From the NCBI GenBank assembly GCA_034434235.1, contig DAOTZV010000142.1, positions 1-17,382 on the forward strand: a stretch of DNA of 17,382 bases. The letters run 5' to 3'. Each line of letters opens with the position of its first letter. Within the stretch, counting starts at the first letter, position 1. Origin of the DNA: CAKZKT01 sp034434235. GTDB lineage: Bacteria; Chloroflexota; Anaerolineae; CG2-30-64-16. Position numbers and translations under genes: made by a program. This document shows positions 7,511-13,979 of the stretch, one piece after another. The notes under the pieces are model-generated. The model had not been told where the DNA came from. It saw only the letters and a list, made by a program, of their open reading frames with translations, and did not search any database.

Positions 7511-8467
7511 GTGGAGAAGGTGAAGATTTCTGCTCGCTTCGATCCAGCAGCCGATGTCGTGCTCCATGAAGGCGACTGTCTCGATTTGCTGCCGCAGATC
7601 CCGGACGGGTTTGTCAAGCTCGTCGTCACGTCGCCGCCTTACAATCTCGGCAAGCCCTACGAGAGCCGCCTTGACATGGACATATATCTGGAACAGCAGC
7701 GCCAGGTGATCGAGCAATGCGTCCGGGTATTGGACGATCATGGCAGCATCTGCTGGCAGGTGGGCAACTATGTGGAGGAGGGCGAGATCATCCCCCTCGA
7801 TATCGTCCTGTATCCGATCTTTGCGTCTCTGGGGTTGCATCTGCGCAATCGGATTGTCTGGCACTTTGGGCACGGCCTGCATGCTTCCAAGAGATTCTCG
7901 GGGCGGTATGAGGTGATCCTGTGGTTTACCAAGGGAAACGAATACACCTTCAACCTTGACGCCGTGCGCGTGCCGCAGAAATATCCGAACAAGAAGTATT
8001 TCAAAGGGCCCAAGCGAGGCGAGCTCAGTGGCAATCCTCTGGGCAAGAACCCGAGCGATGTCTGGGAGATTCCCAACGTCAAAGCAAACCATGTCGAGAA
8101 GACGATCCATCCCTGTCAATTTCCCGTCGAGCTGGTCGAACGTCTGGTGCTTGCCCTGACCGACGCGGGCGACTGGGTGTTGGATCCGTTTATGGGAGTT
8201 GGCACTACGGCAATCGCGGCCCTGATGCATGAACGCAAAGCGATCGGCGCCGAACTGATGCCGGAGTATGTGACCATTGCGAAGGAGCGCCTGGGGATGG
8301 CGGAAAGGGGCACTCTGCGCATTCGGCCTATGACCAGATCCGTGTATGATCCCGACATGCCAGAAGTGAGTATTCCGCCCCAGCTTGTCCAACTCAGGCC
8401 AGCATCAGTCCAGCCGCGGCTGTTTGAGTCACAGGAATCATACACGACGCAGGAGCCACAGGAATGA
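7511..8467 (+). CDS. Type II DNA methyltransferase, beta class (N4-cytosine or N6-adenine)
   Basis: Modification enzyme of a restriction-modification pair; transfers methyl from S-adenosylmethionine to an exocyclic base amine. Catalytic motif IV TSPPYN is at residues 40-45 and AdoMet-binding motif I, DPFMGVGTT, at 225-233; this IV-before-I order defines the beta class. The SPPY form is common in N4-cytosine enzymes, and the BglII methyltransferase is one, so N4-cytosine is favoured but not proven. The frame is open from a TTG at 7478, but the GTG at 7511 is preceded by AAGGAG (7500-7505) at good spacing, giving 318 residues, so it is preferred. It overlaps the endonuclease gene by ATGA (8464-8467), implying translational coupling. 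Confidence 0.9.
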   Translation: MEKVKISARFDPAADVVLHEGDCLDLLPQIPDGFVKLVVTSPPYNLGKPYESRLDMDIYLEQQRQVIEQCVRVLDDHGSICWQVGNYVEEGEIIPLDIVLYPIFASLGLHLRNRIVWHFGHGLHASKRFSGRYEVILWFTKGNEYTFNLDAVRVPQKYPNKKYFKGPKRGELSGNPLGKNPSDVWEIPNVKANHVEKTIHPCQFPVELVERLVLALTDAGDWVLDPFMGVGTTAIAALMHERKAIGAELMPEYVTIAKERLGMAERGTLRIRPMTRSVYDPDMPEVSIPPQLVQLRPASVQPRLFESQESYTTQEPQE

Positions 8468-9009
8468 GGATTGTCTATGAATACTCTCATCTGGGTGGAG
8501 CCGAGATCTTGCAGGTGCGATATCCGGAGTATGAACGCGAGATTGATACGGTCGTTGCCGAAGTGAAAGCCAATCGTAGCAAGATCAGCGCAGAAAAGAC
8601 GATGCGCGGCCGTGAGCTTTACTCGCCCAAAGAAATGAACCAACAATTTCGTGATGCTTTCAGGGCCAAAGGGTATACAGAGTTACGAGATATCTACACA
8701 ATTACCATCCCGGATAGCACTGTGGCAATTCCCGGCGCGTTCAAGCAGATTGACTTCGTCAAAGGCAAAGTCCTGGTTGAGGTTCAATTCGGCAAGTACG
8801 CGTTCATGTTTTATGACATGGCCAAATTTCAGTATTTCTTCAACGAGAACAAGGCCGACGTGGGCGTTGAGATTGTACCGTGCCACGCGCTACACAAACA
8901 GATGTCTACCGGTGTGTCCTATGGAGAGCAATTGGTATACGACATTGAACGACTGAAGCGCCACTTTCCTGCCGTCCCGGTTAAGGTGATGTTGATTGAT
9001 GTGGATTAG
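8464..9009 (+). CDS. BglII-family type II restriction endonuclease
   Basis: Cleaves DNA at the site protected by the overlapping methyltransferase. In QIDFVKGKVLVEVQFGKY the acidic and glutamine residues fall at D97, E106 and Q108. The spacing (+9, +2) is the same as the BglII catalytic residues D84, E93 and Q95. The motifs GAEILQVRYPEY near the N-terminus and FFNENKADVGVEI further on also fit the BglII/BstYI group. At 181 residues it is shorter than BglII (223). The recognition site cannot be read from sequence; a GATC-centred hexamer such as AGATCT or RGATCY is a family-based guess. Base composition is lower in GC than the hydrogenase genes (26 of 60 bases in 8761-8820). Confidence 0.82.
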   Translation: MRIVYEYSHLGGAEILQVRYPEYEREIDTVVAEVKANRSKISAEKTMRGRELYSPKEMNQQFRDAFRAKGYTELRDIYTITIPDSTVAIPGAFKQIDFVKGKVLVEVQFGKYAFMFYDMAKFQYFFNENKADVGVEIVPCHALHKQMSTGVSYGEQLVYDIERLKRHFPAVPVKVMLIDVD

Positions 9010-9033
9010 TCCAACGGAATTGATGAGGTGATC

Positions 9034-9345
9034 ATGCTTATCGAAACTCAATACGAGCATATCGTACTCGATCAGGCTCAAATTCCCATAATCGCCGGCA
9101 CGACCATGAAAGTCGTTGAGCTTGTCATGGCGCATCTTGCTTATGGCTGGAGCCCCGAAGAGCTTCATTTCCAGTTTCCCTATCTGACCTTAGGACAGAT
9201 CTATTCGGCCTTGGCGTACTATTGGGATCATCAGGCAGAAATGGACGAGGATATCGAGCGACGGATGATGCGCGTTGCCGACCTCCGGCGTCAACTTGGA
9301 GAATCACCCCTTGCGGCGCGCTTGAGAAAACAAGGAGTGGCTTGA
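9034..9345 (+). CDS. DUF433 family antitoxin
   Basis: Predicted antitoxin partner of the DUF5615 protein encoded immediately downstream. The 103 residues show the DUF433 pattern: IVLDQAQIPIIAGTTMKVVELV followed by a helix-turn-helix-like AYGWSPEELHFQFPYLTLGQIYSALAYYW, then a charged C-terminal helix rich in Arg, Glu and Leu. A GTG at 9028 is in frame, but the ATG at 9034 has GAGG (9025-9028) at 5-nt spacing and is preferred. It lies 24 nt after the endonuclease stop and may share its transcript. Its GC content is low (25 of 60 bases in 9001-9060). It ends in TGATG, where the toxin's original start codon overlaps its stop. Confidence 0.82.
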   Translation: MLIETQYEHIVLDQAQIPIIAGTTMKVVELVMAHLAYGWSPEELHFQFPYLTLGQIYSALAYYWDHQAEMDEDIERRMMRVADLRRQLGESPLAARLRKQGVA

Positions 9346-9347
9346 TG
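9332..9347 (+). promoter_or_regulatory. Ribosome site and ATG that point to the wrong frame for the toxin
   Basis: AAGGAG (9332-9337) sits 7 nt before an ATG at 9345-9347 that overlaps the antitoxin stop as TGATG. This is an ideal coupled start, yet its frame encodes an unrelated short peptide. Removing one C from CCC at 9348-9350 joins it to the DUF5615 frame and yields MPLAFYMDQHV. Confidence 0.7.
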
Positions 9348-9363
9348 CCCGCTGGCATTCTAC

Positions 9364-9693
9364 ATGGACCAGCATGTGCTCAGGGCGATCACAAACGGAC
9401 TGCGTTTGCGCGGTGTAGATGTTCTCACGGCGTACGAAGATGGGGCAAGCGCATGGAGTGATCCTGAGCTATTAAGTCGAGCCACTGAGCTGAAACGTGT
9501 GCTGTTCACTCAGGATGACGATCTGCTTGTTGAAGCTGTCCGACGCATTCAGCAAGGTATCCCTTTCTATGGTGTAGTTTATGCCCATCAGTTACACGCC
9601 TCAATCGGAGCCTGCGTTCGTGACCTTGAGGTTATCGCCAAAGTAGGTGAACCCGAAGACATTGTCAACAGAATCCAGTTCTTGCCACTGTAA
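9364..9693 (+). CDS. DUF5615 PIN-like toxin, apparently frameshifted at its N-terminus
   Basis: Predicted PIN-fold ribonuclease toxin paired with the DUF433 antitoxin. The 109 residues from ATG 9364 begin MDQHVLRAITNGLRLRGVDV, with an acidic residue in DQH, then the family's segments DPELLSRATELKRVLFTQDDD and QGIPFYGVVY. Relatives normally have five or so residues before this (a FYLDEH-like strand). In this frame CPLAFY lies upstream of M364-equivalent Met but lacks a start codon and a ribosome site. The well-placed ribosome site and ATG at 9345 are one base out of frame because of the CCC run at 9348-9350. It is therefore either a broken or poorly translated toxin, or a base-call error; the intact gene would be 9345-9693. 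Confidence 0.75.
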   Translation: MDQHVLRAITNGLRLRGVDVLTAYEDGASAWSDPELLSRATELKRVLFTQDDDLLVEAVRRIQQGIPFYGVVYAHQLHASIGACVRDLEVIAKVGEPEDIVNRIQFLPL

Positions 9694-9702
9694 ACGTTAC
9701 AG
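9688..9702. repeat. CTGTAA-ACG-TTACAG palindrome over the toxin stop codon
   Basis: Perfect 6-3-6 inverted repeat spanning the TAA stop at 9691-9693, directly before the ribosome site of the next gene. No T-run follows. It could be a protein-binding site or chance. Confidence 0.35.
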
Positions 9703-9717
9703 AACGAGGAGGAGTTC

Positions 9718-9924
9718 ATGCCAACACGCAAACCCCATCCCTGGTGGAAATGTTCCGAATGCGGCTATACCTTCCAGGCCGCGCCACCGCCGCCCGAGAC
9801 GTGCCCGAGCTGCCAGCAGAAGTGCGTCTTCGTGGACGTGACCTGCTACGCGCCGGAGTGCGGCCCCGGCACGCCTGACCCGCGGTTGATGAGCACGCCC
9901 AAGAGCGACCGGGTGAAGAAATAA
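9718..9924 (+). CDS. Small Cys-rich rubredoxin-like / zinc-ribbon protein
   Basis: 68-residue protein with two knuckles, CSECG (C12, C15) and CPSCQ (C29, C32), as in the rubredoxin-like domain of rubrerythrins. It has three further cysteines (C36, C43, C48) in a conserved-looking CVFVDVTCYAPECG stretch. It probably binds Fe or Zn; a role in electron transfer or hydrogenase maturation is inferred from position only. It has a strong GAGGAGG ribosome site before ATG 9718, and its stop is 2 nt from the start of the hydrogenase protease gene. The exact family name was not recognised. Confidence 0.75.
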   Translation: MPTRKPHPWWKCSECGYTFQAAPPPPETCPSCQQKCVFVDVTCYAPECGPGTPDPRLMSTPKSDRVKK

Positions 9925-9926
9925 GA

Positions 9927-10388
9927 TTGAAGACGCTGGTGCTGGGCCTCGGCAACCCCATTCTGACCGACGATGGGGTGGGGATCCACGTCGTCCGCCA
10001 GGTTGCGGCCGCCTGTAGTCGGCCCGACGTGGCCTTCGCCGAGGCGGCCGTGGGCGGACTGCGCCTGCTGGAGCTGATCGCCGGCTACGATCGCCTGATC
10101 CTGGTGGACGCGATCCAGACGCCGGACGGCCGGCCCGGGCAGATCCACCGGCTGACCCTCGGCGACCTGCGGACGCCGCGCCATGCCGGCTCAACCCACG
10201 ACCTCTCTTTTCGGGAGGCCATCGCCTGGGGCCGGCGCCTGGGCCTGGCGCTGCCGGCCGACGAGGCCATCGCGATCGTCGCCATCGAAGCCGAAGATGT
10301 CCTGTCCTTCGGCGAGAGCCTCACCCCGGCTGTGGCTGCGGCCGTGGCGCCGGCCGCGCAGATGGTGCTCGATCTTCTTGTCGCATGA
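9927..10388 (+). CDS. [NiFe] hydrogenase maturation endopeptidase (HyaD/HybD/HycI family)
   Basis: Removes the C-terminal peptide of the hydrogenase large subunit after Ni insertion. The 153 residues show the family hallmarks: an N-terminal GLGNPILTDDGVG with D16 at the Ni-sensing acidic position (Glu16 in E. coli HybD), D61 in LVDAIQ and H91 in THDLSF, matching HybD Asp62 and His93. The start is a TTG at 9927, since MKTLVLGLGNP is exactly where relatives begin. Its probable substrate is the MvhA protein encoded at 5106-6566, now 3.4 kb upstream beyond the toxin/restriction island. It is in one operon with the preceding rubredoxin-like gene. Confidence 0.92.
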   Translation: MKTLVLGLGNPILTDDGVGIHVVRQVAAACSRPDVAFAEAAVGGLRLLELIAGYDRLILVDAIQTPDGRPGQIHRLTLGDLRTPRHAGSTHDLSFREAIAWGRRLGLALPADEAIAIVAIEAEDVLSFGESLTPAVAAAVAPAAQMVLDLLVA

Positions 10389-10427
10389 ATGGCGGTCGCC
10401 CCTTGGCGACCGGGCAAGGTGATCTGT

Positions 10428-10928
10428 ATGCCTCCAAAAGCTTTTCAGGACTATTACCCCGATGAATTGAGCCTTTGCTATGGTTGCGGCCGGCTCAACG
10501 AGCACGGCTTGCAGATCAAGAGCTATTGGGATGGCGAAGAGACCGTCGCCCACTTCACCCCCCGACCCTATCACATCGCGGTCCCCGGCTACGTCTATGG
10601 CGGCCTGATCGCTTCCTTGATGGATTGCCACGGCACAGGCACGGCCGCCGCGGCCGGCTATCGCGCCGAAGGCCGGGAGATGGGCTCTGAGCCGGCCCTG
10701 CGCTACGTCACGGCGTCGCTGAAAGTGGACTACTTGCGGCCGACGCCGCTGGGCATCGAGCTGGAGGTGCGCGGCCGGGTGCGCGAGGTGCACGGCCGCA
10801 AAGTGATCGTCGAGACCTGGCTGCTCGCCAACGGCGAGATCTGCGCGCGGGGCGAGGTGGTTGCCGTGCGCATGCCCGATAGCTGGCAGAGTGCGGCCGA
10901 TCCCCGGCGTTCTGGGCGCCAGGAATAG
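10428..10928 (+). CDS. PaaI-type hotdog-fold thioesterase
   Basis: Probable acyl-CoA thioesterase. The 166-residue protein opens with AFQDYYPDELSLCYGCG and contains the hotdog helix region GYVYGGLIASLMDCHGTGTA (D66 is the likely active-site acid), followed by the strand LRYVTASLKVDYLRPTPLG and a C-terminal RGEVVAVRM strand. The frame is open from an ATG at 10389, overlapping the protease stop. The ATG at 10428 has AAGGTGAT (10416-10423) and fits the N-terminus expected for relatives, so it is preferred. The substrate is unknown, and why it sits in a hydrogenase-linked operon is not evident from sequence. Confidence 0.83.
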   Translation: MPPKAFQDYYPDELSLCYGCGRLNEHGLQIKSYWDGEETVAHFTPRPYHIAVPGYVYGGLIASLMDCHGTGTAAAAGYRAEGREMGSEPALRYVTASLKVDYLRPTPLGIELEVRGRVREVHGRKVIVETWLLANGEICARGEVVAVRMPDSWQSAADPRRSGRQE

Positions 10929-10946
10929 CGATCGCGGAGGAACGGC

Positions 10947-11342
10947 ATGAAACTCAGCGAAGTCTTGCGGATCATCGAAGGCAAGGTCATCTCCCGAAAC
11001 GTGGATCTGGAGGCCGAGGTGACGAGCGGCGGCGGCGCCGACCTGATGAGCGATGTCCTGGCGTTCGCCCAGGACGGCATGCTCCTGATGACCGGGTTGA
11101 CCAATCCGCAGGTGGTGCGCACGTCGGAAATGGCCGGCACAGCGGCCATCGTTTTCGTTCGGGGCAAGATCCCGCCGCCGGAGACGATTGCTTTGGCCGA
11201 AGAGAAGGGGATACCGCTGTTGGCCTCGAAGTTCACGATGTTCGAGACGTGCGGCCGGCTCTATGTTGCCGGCTTGCCGGCTCACGGTCTGTTCGATCTG
11301 ACCATCCAGCGCTGGCACGAGGCCTTCGAAAGGCGAGAATAG
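10947..11342 (+). CDS. DRTGG-domain protein
   Basis: 131-residue stand-alone DRTGG domain, a fold also found in phosphotransacetylase-like and CBS proteins and assumed to bind a small ligand. Supporting sequence includes GGGADLMSDVLAFAQDGMLLMTGLTN (residues 28-53), AAIVFVRGKIPPPETI and IPLLASKFTMFETCGRLY. The ribosome site GGAGG lies just before ATG 10947. It is followed after 12 nt by a CBS/RsbT-like fusion; DRTGG proteins and RsbT/RsbW-like ATPases often accompany NAD-linked hydrogenase genes in Clostridia-type operons. A sensing role for the hydrogenase is inferred; no biochemical function is established. Confidence 0.85.
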   Translation: MKLSEVLRIIEGKVISRNVDLEAEVTSGGGADLMSDVLAFAQDGMLLMTGLTNPQVVRTSEMAGTAAIVFVRGKIPPPETIALAEEKGIPLLASKFTMFETCGRLYVAGLPAHGLFDLTIQRWHEAFERRE

Positions 11343-11354
11343 GGGGATGGGTGC

Positions 11355-12311
11355 ATGTCCGTCGACCTGCCTGCGCACAGCAAAGAGATCACGCGGCTCC
11401 AGGAGCTGGCCTATGAGCTGAAGGTCGAGGACGCGATGACGCGCAACGTCCTGACCGTCTCGCCCAACGCAACCATGGCCGAGGTGCGGGAGCTCTTGCG
11501 CGTCAATCGCATCTCGGGCATGCCTGTGATGGAGAACGGCCGGATGGTCGGCATCGTGACCATCGAGGACCTCATCAAGGCGTTGGCCGCAGGCGAGCTC
11601 CAGGCAACGGTGCGCGAGCGGATGCACCCCAGGCCGGTGACTCTTTACGCGGACGAGCCGCTGGTGCATGCGGTGGCCCGCTTCAGCGAGCTCAAGTTCG
11701 GCCGTTTTCCGGTGATCGACCGCCAGGGCAAACTGGTCGGCATCATCACCCAGGGCGATATCGTGCGCGCCATGCTCAAGCGCCTGGAGATCAGCTATCG
11801 GGAAGAGGAGATCCACCGCTACCGCGCCAGCCACATCTTCGAGGACATCATTGCCGACGAGGTGGCCCTCGTGTTCGGCTATCGGGTAAAGGCGCGCGAC
11901 TTCGGCCATGCCGGCGAGGCCTCCAGCGGGCTGAAACGCACCCTGGGCCGCCTGGGCATTCGGCCCGATATCATCCGTCGCGTGGCCGTTGCCACCTACG
12001 AGGCGGAGATCAACATCGTGGTCTACAGCGTAGATGGAGGGGAGATCGTCGCGGAAGTGCGCCGCGATCGGATCAAGATCGAGGCCATAGATCACGGCCC
12101 CGGCATCCCCGATATCGAGCTGGCGATGCAACCGGGCTGGTCCACCGCGCCCGACTGGGTGCGCGAGATGGGCTTCGGCGCGGGCATGGGCCTGCCGAAC
12201 ATCAAGGCATGCGCCGATGTCATGAAGCTGGAATCCACGGTGGGCGTGGGCACCCACCTGACGATCATCATCTACGTGCCCAACTCCAGTTACAAACTCA
12301 CCTCGCGCTGA
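11355..12311 (+). CDS. CBS-domain pair fused to RsbT-like GHKL ATPase (anti-sigma-type kinase)
   Basis: Predicted energy- or nucleotide-sensing switch kinase. Two CBS domains (about residues 22-78 and 85-142; VEDAMTRNVLTVSPNATMAEV and VRERMHPRPVTLYADEPL) usually bind adenylate nucleotides. A linker of about 30 residues leads to a GHKL ATPase (about 170-310) with N-box YEAEIN (215-220), G1 box DHGPGIPD (246-253) and G2 GFGAGMGLPN (273-282), closest in pattern to the serine kinase RsbT. All ATP-binding motifs look intact. It is the last gene of the plus-strand operon, facing a convergent minus-strand gene 16 nt away. Its target (an RsbS-like or STAS partner) is not in the window. Confidence 0.85.
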   Translation: MSVDLPAHSKEITRLQELAYELKVEDAMTRNVLTVSPNATMAEVRELLRVNRISGMPVMENGRMVGIVTIEDLIKALAAGELQATVRERMHPRPVTLYADEPLVHAVARFSELKFGRFPVIDRQGKLVGIITQGDIVRAMLKRLEISYREEEIHRYRASHIFEDIIADEVALVFGYRVKARDFGHAGEASSGLKRTLGRLGIRPDIIRRVAVATYEAEINIVVYSVDGGEIVAEVRRDRIKIEAIDHGPGIPDIELAMQPGWSTAPDWVREMGFGAGMGLPNIKACADVMKLESTVGVGTHLTIIIYVPNSSYKLTSR

Positions 12312-12327
12312 ATTCCAGGACGGTCAG

Positions 12328-13278
12328 CTACCGATCAGACGTCTCTTCTCGATGCCAGGGCCAACGCGGCGGCCGCGCCGGCCGGCCGCCGGCCGTCTGT
12401 GTGGACGTCGAATTGCTGAGCCGGGCCTGAAATAGCGCCAGGTTAGCGTTATAGGACATGGCGATCCGGTGCAGCGCAAAGCGGCCGGCGCGCGTTTGCT
12501 CGATGCCCGCCAACACACCGACGGCCGCGCCATAGCCCGCCTTCGGCACGGTCTCCAGCACCAGCGCGTTGTAGCTGCCCCCCGGATAGGCCAACGCCAC
12601 CACCGGCCTGATCGTGTGCTTCTCCAGCGCCGCCTTCGACCCGACCAGTTGCTCCAGGATCTGGGGGGCGGTTTGCCTGGCCAGGAGATGATGGTTGAGC
12701 GTGTGGCTGCCGAACTCCATGCCTCCCCGGCTCATCTCTTCGATCATCGGCCACGAGAGCACCCGTTTGCCGTTGTCGTTGTCCACCCAATTGACCGGCG
12801 GGAAGAAAGTGCCTACCATACAGTATTTGCGCAGGATCGGATAGGCGACCGTGTATCCCTCCAGCCAACCATCATCGAAGGTGAGGATGATCGGCTGCTC
12901 GGGCAGAGGCGTTCCCTCATCCCAATAGGCGATCAGGTCCGCGAAATAGATCGTGTGATAGCCGTGTTCGGCCAGATAGCGGACCTGGGCCTCGAACATC
13001 TCCGGCGTTACGGTCAAACTACGCCAGAGCGCGCTGGCGTTGGTCGACAGGTGGGCAAGATGATGGTACATCAGGATGGGCAGTTGGATCGTTTCGGCCG
13101 GAGCGACCGGCCGCGGGATGGAAGCGCGGTCGGGGCAGGGCGTTTCACCGTCTTTTGGCCTGCTGCTGGCCAACCAACGCGGCGCCTCTGTGGGCGGCTG
13201 TCCGCTTTCCGCACGCGTGCCGGCCGGCCAAAGGGCCAACGCCAGGATCAGGAGAATGAGGCCAAGAAAACGAGGCAT
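12328..13278 (-). CDS. Secreted polysaccharide deacetylase (CE4 family)
   Basis: Extracytoplasmic metal-dependent deacetylase acting on N-acetylated polysaccharide or peptidoglycan. A signal peptide is seen at residues 1-23 (hydrophobic FLGLILLILALALW, cleavage near TRA). The NodB-homology motifs are present: LMYHHL (69-74), TFDDGW (133-138, with D135 and D136) and SHTLNHH (191-197, with metal-ligand histidines H192 and H196). YPGGSYNAL marks motif 3. A Pro/Arg-rich low-complexity tail follows about residue 295. No clear ribosome-binding site precedes the ATG. It is 48 nt downstream of the ACT-domain gene on the same strand and may share its transcript. Confidence 0.88.
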   Translation of the reverse strand: MPRFLGLILLILALALWPAGTRAESGQPPTEAPRWLASSRPKDGETPCPDRASIPRPVAPAETIQLPILMYHHLAHLSTNASALWRSLTVTPEMFEAQVRYLAEHGYHTIYFADLIAYWDEGTPLPEQPIILTFDDGWLEGYTVAYPILRKYCMVGTFFPPVNWVDNDNGKRVLSWPMIEEMSRGGMEFGSHTLNHHLLARQTAPQILEQLVGSKAALEKHTIRPVVALAYPGGSYNALVLETVPKAGYGAAVGVLAGIEQTRAGRFALHRIAMSYNANLALFQARLSNSTSTQTAGGRPARPPRWPWHREETSDR

Positions 13279-13326
13279 GACGGCGATGTAGACGACGATG
13301 CGATAGGCGAACGATTGATGAGCGAA

Positions 13327-13803
13327 TTACGGCAGTTCGAACTGCTGGCAGATCGCGGTCAGCGCGTCGGGCAGGCGCGATAGCTCGATGATGCAGTTGA
13401 TGGTCGAGATCGAGGTGCTGATCGCCAGGATGTTCACCCCTGCGGCGGCCAGCGCGCGAAACATCTGGCCCGCAATGCCGGGCCGCTCGCGAAAATCGGG
13501 GCCGAAGATGGCGACCGAAGCCACATCCGCGCGCGCGGTCACCGCCGCCGGCTGCAGATCTGGCCGGATCGTCTCGATCGCTGCCAGGCTCGCCTGCAGG
13601 TCCATCCGATCCACGCAGAGCACCATTTGCGCCTGGCCCAATTGATCTATCATCTGGACGATGAATTGCACATTGATGTTGCGTTGGCCCAGTGCGTCGA
13701 GTACGGCTGCGGCGATGCCGGGCCGGTCCTTGACGGCCAGGACGCTGATGCTGGCCAACTGGTCGTTCTGGATGATGCCGCCGATCTTGATTTTCTGGCT
13801 CAT
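13327..13803 (-). CDS. Stand-alone tandem ACT-domain protein (aspartate-kinase-like regulatory domain)
   Basis: 158-residue protein made of two ACT domains: ISVLAVKDRPGIAAAVLDAL with NINVQFIVQ (about 16-80), and VASVAIFGPDFRERPGIAGQ with GVNILAISTSISTINCIIEL (about 88-150). The pattern matches the regulatory C-terminus of aspartate kinases, but there is no kinase domain, so it may be an amino-acid-binding sensor. The upstream frame is open to 13827, but ATG 13803 has AGGAGG with AAACA spacing and is preferred. The gene is divergent from the tartrate/malate dehydrogenase gene. The ligand is unknown. Confidence 0.82.
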   Translation of the reverse strand: MSQKIKIGGIIQNDQLASISVLAVKDRPGIAAAVLDALGQRNINVQFIVQMIDQLGQAQMVLCVDRMDLQASLAAIETIRPDLQPAAVTARADVASVAIFGPDFRERPGIAGQMFRALAAAGVNILAISTSISTINCIIELSRLPDALTAICQQFELP

Positions 13804-13866
13804 TGTTTCCTCCTGGCGACGCTGCACGCAAGTGCTTGCCCGTCGTTGAGCAGAGGTGTTGGCGAG

Positions 13867-13895
13867 AGTGTAGCATAGAGTTGGCCGATTGCCAA
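13867..13895 (-). promoter_or_regulatory. Minus-strand promoter for the ACT-domain gene
   Basis: Read on the minus strand: -35 TTGGCA (13895-13890), a 17-nt spacer and -10 TACACT (13872-13867). The predicted start of transcription is near 13860, about 57 nt before the ATG at 13803. Confidence 0.55.
13881..13895. promoter_or_regulatory. TTGGC-N5-GCCAA inverted repeat, possible operator
   Basis: Perfect 5-bp arms (13881-13885 and 13891-13895) that overlap the minus-strand -35 and lie 8 nt from the plus-strand -35. The TTGGC/GCCAA form resembles LysR-type or NF-I-like sites. No regulator gene of that sort is in the window. Confidence 0.4.
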
Positions 13896-13903
13896 ACTGA
13901 CAG

Positions 13904-13933
13904 TTGACAGAGAGGGCGCTGCTGGAGTAGGAT
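13904..13933 (+). promoter_or_regulatory. Plus-strand promoter for the dehydrogenase gene
   Basis: -35 TTGACA (13904-13909), an 18-nt spacer and -10 TAGGAT (13928-13933). Predicted start near 13940, so the 8-bp tandem repeat at 13948 lies in the transcribed leader. Confidence 0.6.
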
Positions 13934-13947
13934 GGGCTAAGCAGTTT

Positions 13948-13979
13948 TGACGATCTGACGATCTGACGATCTGACGAGG
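13948..13979 (+). repeat. 8-bp tandem repeat (TGACGATC x3 plus a partial copy) in the leader
   Basis: TGACGATC occurs at 13948-13955, 13956-13963 and 13964-13971. A fourth, divergent copy (TGACGAGG, 13972-13979) forms the ribosome-binding site of the dehydrogenase gene. The unit length is not a multiple of three, but it is outside the coding frame. Confidence 0.9.

Noticed and set aside
12366..12396. Dense GGCCGGCC-type palindromes near the deacetylase 3' end as a terminator
   Set aside because: They lie inside the coding sequence, encode the low-complexity Pro/Arg tail, and have no following T-run; CGGCCG-like words are common throughout this window.
12469..13383. Plus-strand open frame of about 300 residues opposite the deacetylase
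   Set aside because: The minus strand carries a complete CE4 deacetylase with signal peptide and catalytic motifs; the plus frame has no recognisable domain.
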